NCBI GenBank assembly: GCA_902776455.1
Contig: CACYQI010000003.1
Span: 59,664-123,663 of the forward strand
Length of the DNA: 64,000 nt
Source of the DNA: an uncultured Bacteroidales bacterium
GTDB taxonomy: Bacteria > Bacteroidota > Bacteroidia > Bacteroidales > Bacteroidaceae
Direction: 5' to 3'
Part shown: positions 35,831 to 43,596 of the stretch, piece by piece
How positions within the stretch are numbered: position 1 is the first letter of the stretch
How the letters are laid out: the number at the start of each line of letters is the position of its first letter
Position numbers and translations under genes: made by a program
The notes under the pieces: generated by a model
Told to the model about the DNA's origin: nothing
What the model saw: only the letters and a program-made list of their open reading frames with translations
Database searches by the model: none

Positions 35831-37390
35831 ATGTTAAAGAAAATCCGTTTGACACTTGCCATCATCTTCTGGGTGCTCATCACGTGGCTCCTCGTTGACT
35901 TCACGGGAACCGCCCATGCCTACCTAGGCTGGATGGCTAAGATTCAGTTCATTCCGGCTCTGCTGGCACTGAACATCGGCGCGTTGCTCTTCGTCGTGAC
36001 GCTCACCCTACTGATGGGACGCATCTACTGCTCCGTCATCTGCCCGCTGGGCGTCATGCAGGATGCCATCGCATGGCTGCGCAGGAAGAAAAACAAGTAC
36101 AGCTACTCGCCCGCCAAGACAACGCTCCGCTACACGGTGCTCGTCGTCAGTTGTGCCGCACTGGCACTCGGCGTGGCCTGGATAGGCGGACTCATCTTCC
36201 CCTACAGCACCTACGGACGCATCGTTTCCGTCTGCGTAGCACCCCTCTACAAGCTTGCCAACAACGGACTCGCCATGCTCTCCGAGCACTACGGCAGCTA
36301 CGCTTTCTACGAAGTGGACGTCTGGGTGAAAAGCATCACCACGCTGGTCGTAGCCTTGCTGACATGGGCCGTCATCGCCGTACTGGCTTGGAAAGGCGGA
36401 CGCACCTGGTGCAACACCATCTGCCCCGTCGGGACGCTGCTCGGCCTCATCAGTAGGAACTCATACCTCAAAATGACCATCGATGCCGACAAGTGCAAGA
36501 ACTGCCATAAGTGCGAACGCAACTGCAAGGCCGCCTGCATCGACCTCGACACGCACACCATCGACCATAGCCGCTGCGTCGTCTGCGGCAACTGCGAAGG
36601 GCAATGCAAGTTCGACGCTTTGCACTTCACAGCCCTCTCACGAGAAGAGGCAGCTCCTTCGCCGCAGTCCATCCCTCTCTCGGAGGGGAAGGGGGAGGCC
36701 ACTTCTCGCCGTGCTATGCTGACGGGTGTTGCACTATTAGCCGGAACAGCCCTCGCCAAGGCACAGAGCAAGGTGGAACCCAAGACGACCGACGGCGGAC
36801 TGGCCGACATCGTCAAGAAGGAAAAGCCGAAACGCGACAAGCTCATCGCGCCGCCGGGCTCCCTCTCCATCCGTAACCTCAGAGCGCATTGCACGGCCTG
36901 TCAGCTCTGCATCGACGCCTGTCCCAACGACGTGCTGCGTCCCAGCAGCAGCCTCGACCGCTTCATGCAGCCCGAAGTAAGCTTCGAGCGCGGCTACTGC
37001 CGGCCCGAGTGTACACGATGCTCCGAAGTTTGTCCCACCTCGGCCATACAGCCCATCACGAAGGAAGAACGCACCGCCATACAGGTAGGACATGCCGTCT
37101 GGACTCACGACCTCTGCATCCCCGTCAAGGACGAGAAGCCCTGCGGACTCTGCGCCCGCAAGTGCCCTGCCAGTGCCATACAGATGGTGCCGCTGCAGGC
37201 CGGTGTTCATCAGGACGGATGGCGTTGGCGCGATGCCGACAACAACGAGATTCCGCGCGAGAAGGTACTGCTCATTCCCGTCGTCAACGAAGAGAAATGC
37301 ATCGGTTGCGGCGCTTGCGAGAACCTCTGCCCCGCGAACCCCATCAGCGCCATCCACGTGGAAGGACACGAAGTTCACAGAGAAATTTAG
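35831..37390 (+). CDS. NapH/NapG-like fused membrane polyferredoxin
   Basis: A 519-residue protein. Residues 1-215 are a NapH-like membrane part with about four to five TM segments and the cysteine motifs CSVICPLGVMQD and CNTICPVGTLLG. Two 4Fe-4S motifs follow (CKNCHKCERNCKAAC, CVVCGNCEGQCKFDAL). A linker at about 270-290 precedes a twin-arginine-like motif SRRAMLTGVALLAGTALA. The C-terminal part (from about 340) resembles NapG with four further clusters (CTACQLCIDACP, CTRCSEVCP, CGLCARKCP, CIGCGACENLCP). It probably passes electrons from the quinone pool outward. The linker contains a sequence like half of the GC-rich palindromic element. The reductase gene follows after 83 bp. Confidence 0.85.
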   Translation: MLKKIRLTLAIIFWVLITWLLVDFTGTAHAYLGWMAKIQFIPALLALNIGALLFVVTLTLLMGRIYCSVICPLGVMQDAIAWLRRKKNKYSYSPAKTTLRYTVLVVSCAALALGVAWIGGLIFPYSTYGRIVSVCVAPLYKLANNGLAMLSEHYGSYAFYEVDVWVKSITTLVVALLTWAVIAVLAWKGGRTWCNTICPVGTLLGLISRNSYLKMTIDADKCKNCHKCERNCKAACIDLDTHTIDHSRCVVCGNCEGQCKFDALHFTALSREEAAPSPQSIPLSEGKGEATSRRAMLTGVALLAGTALAKAQSKVEPKTTDGGLADIVKKEKPKRDKLIAPPGSLSIRNLRAHCTACQLCIDACPNDVLRPSSSLDRFMQPEVSFERGYCRPECTRCSEVCPTSAIQPITKEERTAIQVGHAVWTHDLCIPVKDEKPCGLCARKCPASAIQMVPLQAGVHQDGWRWRDADNNEIPREKVLLIPVVNEEKCIGCGACENLCPANPISAIHVEGHEVHREI

Positions 37391-37425
37391 CCACAAGAAC
37401 CGACGAAATTGAATTGCTCAAAAGT

Positions 37426-37465
37426 CGTCATCCCGTAATAACGTTATAACGAAATAACGAAATAA
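37426..37465. repeat. 8-bp-period array (CGAAATAA type)
   Basis: Five 8-mers in direct succession fill the spacer between the polyferredoxin and reductase genes. Confidence 0.8.
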
Positions 37466-37473
37466 GTACTATA

Positions 37474-38886
37474 ATGAAGAAAATAGACAGACGAGACTTC
37501 CTCAAAGTCTCCGGCACCGCAGCCGCAACCACTGCTTTGGCTTCCTGCGGCATACAGGGCGGCAACGCCGACGGTGAGGTCGATTACATGGGACACCACA
37601 GCGGTCCCATCCCCACCGACAAGATGACCTATCGCACCAACCCTAAGCAAGGCGACAAGGTGAGCTTGCTCGGCTACGGCTGGATGCGCCTCCCGACCAC
37701 CAAGAACGGCAGTGCCCGCACTCAAGAGAACACCAAAGGCGACGCCATCGACCAGGAGCAGGTGAACCGCCTATGCAAGTTCGCCCTCGACCACGGCGTC
37801 AACTACTTCGACACGTCGCCTGCCTACTGCCGCGGGCAGAGCGAGGAGAGCCTCGGCATCGCCCTCGAAGCAAGCGGATACAAGCGCAGCGACTACTTCA
37901 TCGCCACCAAGCTCTCCAACTTCTCGCCCACGCAATACGACTTCGAAGAAGGCAAGGCCATGTTCGAGCGCAGCCTGCAGTACCTGAAGACCGACTACAT
38001 CGACTACCTCCTGCTGCACAGCATCGGCGGCGGAGGCATGGGACCGGTGCATCAACGCTACCTCGACAACGGCCTGCTCGACTGGCTCATGGAGCAGCGC
38101 GAAGCAGGACGCATCCGCAACCTCGGCTTCTCGTTCCATGGCGACGTGGCAGTCTATGACTGGGCTTTGGCACACCACGACCAGTATCACTGGGACTTCG
38201 TGCAGATTCAGGCCAACTATGTCGATTGGAACAACGAAGAGGACAAGGGACGCTCCGGCAAGTATCTCTACGAAGAACTCGTCAAGCGCAACATCCCCGT
38301 CGTTATCATGGAGCCGCTGCTCGGCGGACGTCTCTCGAAGGTGCCCGACCACGTCGTAGCACACTTCAAGCAGCGCAAGCCGGAGGACAGCGTGGCTTCA
38401 TGGGCCTTCCGCTACATCGGTTCGAAGCCTGCTGTGCTCACCGTGCTGAGCGGCATGACGTACATGGAGCACTTGGAGGACAACCTGCGCACCTACGCAC
38501 CGCTCGAACCGCTGACCGAAGAAGAACAGAACTGGCTCGAAGGCGAGACGGCAAACCTCATCAAGAGCTATCCGACGATTGACTGCAACGACTGCAACTA
38601 TTGCATGCCTTGCCCATACGGGCTGAACATTCCGGCCATCTTTGTACATTATAATAAATGTGTGAACAAAGGCAACGTGCCCGAGAGCCAGCAGGCAAAG
38701 AACTACGAGGAAGCCCGCCGCGCCTTCCTCATCGGCTACGACCGCAGTGTGCCCAAGCTTCGGCAGGCCAGTCATTGCATCGAGTGCCGCGAGTGCGTCA
38801 GCCACTGCCCGCAGCAAATCGACATCCCCCGCGAGATGCAACGCATCGACGAGTTCGTCGAAAAGCTCAAGCAGGGAACGCTATAG
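37474..38886 (+). CDS. Tat-exported aldo/keto reductase with C-terminal ferredoxin-like domain
   Basis: A 470-residue protein. The N-terminus has a twin-arginine signal (RRDFLKVSGTAAATTALASC); the LASC could be a lipobox, making it a Tat lipoprotein. The AKR barrel (about 55-375) has LGYGWMRLP, the catalytic-loop region VNYFDTSPAYCRGQSEESLG, and DYLLLHSIG. The C-terminal domain (about 380-465) carries two cysteine clusters (CNDCNYCMPCPYG and CIECRECVSHCP) typical of 4Fe-4S aldo/keto reductases. With the upstream polyferredoxin it likely forms a periplasmic redox pair. Substrate unknown. Confidence 0.9.
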   Translation: MKKIDRRDFLKVSGTAAATTALASCGIQGGNADGEVDYMGHHSGPIPTDKMTYRTNPKQGDKVSLLGYGWMRLPTTKNGSARTQENTKGDAIDQEQVNRLCKFALDHGVNYFDTSPAYCRGQSEESLGIALEASGYKRSDYFIATKLSNFSPTQYDFEEGKAMFERSLQYLKTDYIDYLLLHSIGGGGMGPVHQRYLDNGLLDWLMEQREAGRIRNLGFSFHGDVAVYDWALAHHDQYHWDFVQIQANYVDWNNEEDKGRSGKYLYEELVKRNIPVVIMEPLLGGRLSKVPDHVVAHFKQRKPEDSVASWAFRYIGSKPAVLTVLSGMTYMEHLEDNLRTYAPLEPLTEEEQNWLEGETANLIKSYPTIDCNDCNYCMPCPYGLNIPAIFVHYNKCVNKGNVPESQQAKNYEEARRAFLIGYDRSVPKLRQASHCIECRECVSHCPQQIDIPREMQRIDEFVEKLKQGTL

Positions 38887-38956
38887 GACTTCCTAGGACA
38901 TTCTAGGATTTCCTAGAATTTCTAGGGCTTCCTATGATTTCCTAGAATCCCTAGTC
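38886..38956. repeat. 9-10-bp-period array (TTTCCTAGAA type) between convergent genes
   Basis: The palindromic word CTAG recurs seven times at 9-10 bp spacing between the reductase stop and the GH92 stop. It may form a hairpin-rich bidirectional end. Confidence 0.78.
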
Positions 38957-38958
38957 TT

Positions 38959-41190
38959 CTACTTCTTCTCGCTCATAGTGAAGTCGAGGGTGCCGCCTGC
39001 CATGAGTTGTTGGTGCGTGAGCTTCCAGTCGGTTATCTTCTGGCCGTTGAGCTTGACGCCCTTCACGTAGATGGCTTTGTCCGACTTGCGTGGCGCGCTG
39101 ATGGTCAGGTCCTTGCCGCCAGGCATGTGGAGCACAGCGCGACGGAACAGCGGAGTGCCGATGACGTACTCTGCCGAACCTGCATTGAAGGGATAGAAGC
39201 CAAGGGAGGAGAAGATGTACCAGGCCGACATCTGGCCGCAGTCGTCGTTGCCCGCATAGCCGCAAGGAGTGGCGTTGTAAAACTGGCTGCGCACTTGCTC
39301 AACCAATTCCTGTGTCCTCCATGGCTGACCGGCAAAATTATAGAGATAGACGGTATGGTGGCTCGGCTCGTTGCCGTGGGCGTACTGTCCGATGAAGCCG
39401 CTGGCGTTGCCGTTCACCTCGCCGCTTGTCTCGGTCAAGGTGAAGTTCTTGTTGAGCTTCTCTATGAAGGGCTTCACGCCGCCAAACAGGTCGATGAGTC
39501 CCTGCGGGTTCTGCGGAACGAACCACATGTACTGCCACGCGTTGCCTTCCACAAAGCAGGGATTCTCGTAGCTCAAGGGGGCGAAAGGCTCTATCCAGTT
39601 GCCTTTGTCGTCTTTCGGCTGGAAGAAACCGGTGGCGGGGTTGAAGAGATTGCGATAGAACTCGCTCCGCTTGATGAAGCGCTCGTAGTCCTGCTGCTTG
39701 CCGAGTTTCTTGGCTACGGCTGCCACGCACCAGTCGTCGAAGGCCTGCTCCATGGTGATGCTGACGCTGACGTTCTGACGATTCTGCGGCATGTAGCCGT
39801 ATTCTTCCCACACCTCGAAGGGGCTGTTGGGATGGGTGCGTGTGCTGCTTTCCACCATGGCACGGTAGGCGCGCTCTACATCCACGCCGGGCAGCTCGGA
39901 GAGAATGGCGTCTGCCACGACGGGGATGGCGTGGTTGCCTATCATGCAGTAGTTGTCCTGCCCCCAGAGGTCCCAGATGGGCAGGTAGCCGTAGGTCTCG
40001 TGATGCAGCACCATGTCGCGAACGAACTGCACGGCAATGTTGGGATAGAGCAAAGTGTAGAGGGGATGAGCCGCACGGAAGGTGTCCCAAAGGCTGAAGG
40101 TGCTGTGGTAGCTCTGTCCGGCGGGCATCTGCTTGATTTCAAAGTTAGTGTCCATGTAGCGGCCGTCCACGTCGCTCATAGTGTTGGGCTGCATGAGGAC
40201 GTGGTAGAGACCGGTGTAGAAGATGGTCTTCTGGTCGTCGGTTCCCTCAATGTCGATGGTGGCGAGTTCCTTTTCCCAAGCATCATGGGCGGCCTTGGTG
40301 TAGTAGTTGAAGTCCCACGACTTTGCTTCTGCCTGCATGTTCTTGCGGGCACCGTCGTTATCGACGGCAGAGATGGCCACCTTCACCATGACGTCCCTGC
40401 CTTTCGACGCATCGAAGGAGAGGGCGGCCCGCAACGTCCGGCCGTTGACGACATCGCTGCCACCGGCATTGCGCCTGCCGTCCATGAGGATGCGGCTCGC
40501 AATGGGACGTGAGAACTCGGCACGGAAGTAAACCTTGCGGAGCTTGGCCCAGCCGGTCACGACGCGGAAGCCTTCGATGGTCCTGTCGTCGAGCACGCGA
40601 ATCTGGCTCTGGATTATCTGATAGGAACGGCGTCCCGTATAGTAGGCATCGCCTCGCCACGTCATGCGGTCGAGGTCGAGGACGACGGTCTGCTCCTTGC
40701 CTTCGGGGAAAGTATATTTATGGATGCCGGCGTGGACAGTAGCAGAGAGTTCGACGTGGATGTCTTCCCCTCCGAGCAGGTCAACAGCGTAGAAGCCTGG
40801 CGAAGCACTCTCCCTGTCGTGCTTGAAGGGCAGGGCGAAGATGCCTTTGCTCAGCAAGTCGGGCGTGACGCGCTTGACTGTAGGCATCAGGGAGACGTCG
40901 ATGAGGTCGGTACATCCTGTGCCGCTGAGGTGCGTATGCGTGAAGCCGAAGATGGAGTCGCGGTTGTAGTCGTAGCCGCAGCAAGGGTCCCAGGTGACGT
41001 ACTGCTCCGTTTCGGGAGCCAGCTGCACCATGCCCTGAGGCATCGTGGGACCCGGGAAGGTGCTACCGCTCAGGGCGCCTGTGTCGTCGGTCTGCGTCCC
41101 GATGAAGGGGTTGACGTACTTCGTGTAGTCGGTTGCCAAACTGCTTATGGCCGTAAAGGCAGCCAGAAGGATAAATGATGCTCGTTTCAT
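38959..41190 (-). CDS. Glycoside hydrolase family 92 (alpha-mannosidase), secreted
   Basis: A 743-residue protein with a Sec signal peptide (about 1-19). Typical GH92 start DYTKYVNPFIGTQTDDTGALSGSTFPGPTMPQGMVQLAPET, then CCGYDYNRDSIFGFTHTHLSGTGC. The helical barrel carries FYTGLYHVLMQPNTMSDVDG and GNDDCGQMSAWYIFSSLGFYPFNAG. Members are Ca2+-dependent exo-alpha-mannosidases acting on N-glycan or yeast mannan side chains. Linkage specificity cannot be read. It stands alone, without neighbouring glycan-uptake genes. Confidence 0.93.
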   Translation of the reverse strand: MKRASFILLAAFTAISSLATDYTKYVNPFIGTQTDDTGALSGSTFPGPTMPQGMVQLAPETEQYVTWDPCCGYDYNRDSIFGFTHTHLSGTGCTDLIDVSLMPTVKRVTPDLLSKGIFALPFKHDRESASPGFYAVDLLGGEDIHVELSATVHAGIHKYTFPEGKEQTVVLDLDRMTWRGDAYYTGRRSYQIIQSQIRVLDDRTIEGFRVVTGWAKLRKVYFRAEFSRPIASRILMDGRRNAGGSDVVNGRTLRAALSFDASKGRDVMVKVAISAVDNDGARKNMQAEAKSWDFNYYTKAAHDAWEKELATIDIEGTDDQKTIFYTGLYHVLMQPNTMSDVDGRYMDTNFEIKQMPAGQSYHSTFSLWDTFRAAHPLYTLLYPNIAVQFVRDMVLHHETYGYLPIWDLWGQDNYCMIGNHAIPVVADAILSELPGVDVERAYRAMVESSTRTHPNSPFEVWEEYGYMPQNRQNVSVSITMEQAFDDWCVAAVAKKLGKQQDYERFIKRSEFYRNLFNPATGFFQPKDDKGNWIEPFAPLSYENPCFVEGNAWQYMWFVPQNPQGLIDLFGGVKPFIEKLNKNFTLTETSGEVNGNASGFIGQYAHGNEPSHHTVYLYNFAGQPWRTQELVEQVRSQFYNATPCGYAGNDDCGQMSAWYIFSSLGFYPFNAGSAEYVIGTPLFRRAVLHMPGGKDLTISAPRKSDKAIYVKGVKLNGQKITDWKLTHQQLMAGGTLDFTMSEKK

Positions 41191-41224
41191 GGAGATAATA
41201 TATAAAAAGTATTAACTTTGGCCG

Positions 41225-41232
41225 CAAAGTTC
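41225..41232 (-). promoter_or_regulatory. -7-like box of the GH92 gene
   Basis: Minus strand GAACTTTG, one mismatch to TAnnTTTG, 34 bp before the ATG. Confidence 0.45.
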
Positions 41233-41240
41233 GGGAAATC

Positions 41241-41272
41241 TTTTGTCATTTACAAAAAATAAACTAATTTTG
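41241..41272 (+). promoter_or_regulatory. Promoter of the 141-residue gene
   Basis: TTTTG at 41241-41245 and TAATTTTG at 41265-41272 are separated by 19 bp, the ideal Bacteroidota spacing. The ATG follows at 41287, giving a very short leader. A second TAACTTTG lies at 41213-41220. Confidence 0.65.
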
Positions 41273-41286
41273 TAGCGGAAAAGACA

Positions 41287-41712
41287 ATGAAACACATCAG
41301 ACACCTACTTATCCTGCCACTTTTGGCACTGCCTCATGGGGCTTTTGCCAACAGCCGTGCCCAGATTGACTCCGTCCGCGTGGACACCTTGAAAGAGGTG
41401 GAAGTGCGAACCGACTCCAACCTGCGTGTCAACGAAGCCATACGCCAGTCGATAGAGAAAATGGCGGGAAATCGCATCGGCACCAAGTCCGTGAGCGATG
41501 TTATCGGCGGCAAAGCGACAGACGTGATTATGCACCCTTTCGCCATCAAGGACCGCAAGAGGGAAAAGAAGCATGCCCGCGACCGCAAGATTCTCCTCGA
41601 GTACGAGCGGATGGAACGGGTGAAGACCTTCGAGGAACTCCTCGACGAAGCCATTCACCAGCAAGCCATCGAGGATGGCAAAGAACCACCTGCCCGCTCC
41701 GGAAAGAAATAG
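41287..41712 (+). CDS. Small exported protein, unknown function
   Basis: A 141-residue protein with a Sec signal peptide (about 1-21). The mature part is hydrophilic and helical (SVRVDTLKEVEVRTDSNLRVNEAIRQ, then DRKREKKHARDRKILLEYERMERVKTFEELLDEAI), with a basic middle and acidic end. No domain recognised. It lies upstream of the deaminase gene, separated by a 9-bp array, and has its own promoter. Confidence 0.75.
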   Translation: MKHIRHLLILPLLALPHGAFANSRAQIDSVRVDTLKEVEVRTDSNLRVNEAIRQSIEKMAGNRIGTKSVSDVIGGKATDVIMHPFAIKDRKREKKHARDRKILLEYERMERVKTFEELLDEAIHQQAIEDGKEPPARSGKK

Positions 41713-41715
41713 CCG

Positions 41716-41803
41716 CCCCATTAGCCTCATTGGCCTCATAAGCCCCATTAGCCCCATTAGCCCCATTAGCCTCATTAGCCTCATTGGCCCCATAACCCCC
41801 ATC
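41716..41803. repeat. 9-bp-period array (CCCATTAGC type)
   Basis: About nine to ten CCCATTAGC/CTCATTGGC units fill the spacer. The unit is nearly the same as in the dapB-lepB spacer at 20106-20188. Confidence 0.85.
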
Positions 41804-41807
41804 CCCC

Positions 41808-42281
41808 ATGACCACACAAGACCAGCACTTCATGCAGCAAGCCATCGACCTGAGCATCGACAACGTAGCCAATGGCGGCGGCCCCTTCGGAGCCGTCATC
41901 GTGCGCGACGGAGAAGTGATAGCTTCCGGCGTCAACCGAGTCACAGCCAACAACGACCCGACAGCTCATGCCGAAGTCACCGCCATACGAGCCGCCTGCC
42001 AGAAAGTACATTCCTTCAAGCTCAAAGGCTGCACCATCTACACCTCCTGCGAACCATGCCCCATGTGCCTCAGCGCCATCTACTGGGCTGGCATCAGCCG
42101 CATCTGCTTCGCCAACACAAAGCAGGACGCAGAGGACATCTATTTCGGCGACAAATTCATCTACGAAGAAATAGAGCGGCCCATCGGCAAACGCTCTATT
42201 CCCACAGAGCAGTTCATGCGCGACGAAGCTCTGCAAGCCTTCCGCAAATGGGAGGAAAAACCTGACAAGATAGAGTACTGA
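41808..42281 (+). CDS. Cytidine/deoxycytidylate deaminase-fold nucleoside deaminase (guanine deaminase-like)
   Basis: A 157-residue cytosolic enzyme with the zinc motifs HAEVTAIRAA (His ligand and catalytic Glu) and PCPMCLSAIYWAG (two Cys ligands). The N-terminal block MQQAIDLSIDNVANGGGPFGAVIV and the region YFGDKFIYEEIERP resemble the B. subtilis GuaD type guanine deaminase rather than tRNA-specific TadA. The reaction would be guanine to xanthine; other purine deaminations are possible. Confidence 0.88.
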   Translation: MTTQDQHFMQQAIDLSIDNVANGGGPFGAVIVRDGEVIASGVNRVTANNDPTAHAEVTAIRAACQKVHSFKLKGCTIYTSCEPCPMCLSAIYWAGISRICFANTKQDAEDIYFGDKFIYEEIERPIGKRSIPTEQFMRDEALQAFRKWEEKPDKIEY

Positions 42282-42319
42282 AAACGGTGTCCGAAGCGAC
42301 AGAAAAAGTCGGCCCGTTT

Positions 42320-42404
42320 TACACTCCACGGAGAATCGGCTCACACTCCACGGAGAATCGGCTTACTCTCCACGGAGAATCGGCCTACACTCCACGGAGC
42401 ATAA
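42320..42404. repeat. 22-bp-period tandem array (CTCCACGGAG type)
   Basis: Four units start at 42320, 42342, 42364 and 42386. Each has the palindromic core CTCCACGGAG followed by AATCGGC or CAT. It lies in the 291-bp gap between the deaminase and CPBP genes, where no other signal was recognised apart from a degenerate TTTTGAATTT array at the right end. Confidence 0.88.
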
Positions 42405-42572
42405 ACCCCCTCCCCCTTGACCACGTCTCGCAAGCCTTCATCAAGACGATTTCCGCTCCATAAAACATAGGTATTTAGGACACGAAACAATAGCCCTCGC
42501 AACGCAGGGCAACGATGGCCACACTTGCAGAAAAGATGAAACTATAAATTCCGAATCAAGCATTTTTGAATT

Positions 42573-43412
42573 TTGAATTTAACAATTTTGAATTTATATA
42601 ACTTCTCCCCTGTCGTCCGGACGATGCTGGCCTTCCTGCTGGCACAAGGAATAGGCACAGTCTTGCTCATCGTCGCAGGACTAATGACGATGCCCGACCT
42701 CAGCATCGACTTCTACAGTCCGCTGTTCTCGCCCATCATGATGGCAGTGGACATCGTCGCCATAATCGCGTGCCGACTCCTGCAGCCCGACATCCGATTC
42801 GTCAAGGCAAGCGACATCGCCGCCATCAAGTGGCGACCGGGAATGCTCGCCATCGCCGGTGGACTGCTCGGAGCAATGTGCATCTCCACCCTGACCGACA
42901 AGGTGAAACTCCCCGACATCATGCAGGAAATGTCGCTCGCCATGTCCCACAACCTCTGGGGACTGCTCACGCTGGTCATCGTAGGGCCAGTCACCGAGGA
43001 GATTCTCTTCCGCGAAGCCATCGAAGGCGGCATGCTACGCAAAGGAGTAAGCCCCTGGACGGCAATCACCGTCTCAGCACTCGCCTTCAGCATCGCACAC
43101 CTCAACCTCGCACAAGGACTCTACGCCTTCCCCTTCGGCATCATCTTCGGCATCATCTACTACCGCAGCCGCAGCATCGTCCTCACAGCCCTGCTCCACA
43201 TACTCAACAATGGCATCGTAGCTGCACAAATACTCTTCCTCGGAGAAGAAGCATCCGAAATCACCTACGAAGAATGGCTCGGAAGCACCACCAAAGTATA
43301 TGCAATCATGCTGCTGACAGGACTTCTGTGCGTCATTCTGATGAGAAAATTCTGGCACAGCTACCCATTCGAGCAGGAAACAGACGAAAAACAGCCTTTC
43401 GAAGCACTATGA
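42573..43412 (+). CDS. CPBP family intramembrane metalloprotease (CAAX protease-like)
   Basis: A protein of up to 279 residues with about seven hydrophobic segments. The active-site motifs are visible: TEEILFREAIEGG (EExxxR), FSIAHLN (His) and ILNNGIVAA. Members cleave substrates within the membrane; some confer bacteriocin immunity and most are uncharacterised. The start is uncertain. A TTG at 42573 lies inside a short TTTTGAATT array and gives the expected N-terminal residues; the first in-frame ATG is 42624 and would trim the first helix. Confidence 0.82.
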   Translation: MNLTILNLYNFSPVVRTMLAFLLAQGIGTVLLIVAGLMTMPDLSIDFYSPLFSPIMMAVDIVAIIACRLLQPDIRFVKASDIAAIKWRPGMLAIAGGLLGAMCISTLTDKVKLPDIMQEMSLAMSHNLWGLLTLVIVGPVTEEILFREAIEGGMLRKGVSPWTAITVSALAFSIAHLNLAQGLYAFPFGIIFGIIYYRSRSIVLTALLHILNNGIVAAQILFLGEEASEITYEEWLGSTTKVYAIMLLTGLLCVILMRKFWHSYPFEQETDEKQPFEAL

Positions 43413-43509
43413 GTCACTTTGAAAAGTTAAAATTATTAAATGAGATATTGTTTATGTTAAATTATTTTAACTTGTGCTTTCTCGCCCGCGATATTCTTAT
43501 GTATTGTCG

Positions 43510-43542
43510 TACCTTTGTGCCCAGCTAAACCCCAAAAGGGGT
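43510..43542 (+). promoter_or_regulatory. Promoter and leader hairpin of the giant lipoprotein gene
   Basis: TACCTTTG at 43510-43517, then a small hairpin ACCCC-aaaa-GGGGT at 43529-43542 in the leader, 55 bp before the ATG. Confidence 0.55.
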
Positions 43543-43596
43543 GTATTATGCGATAAACAAATAACAACATAATTAATTTAAATGGTTTTTATTAAC

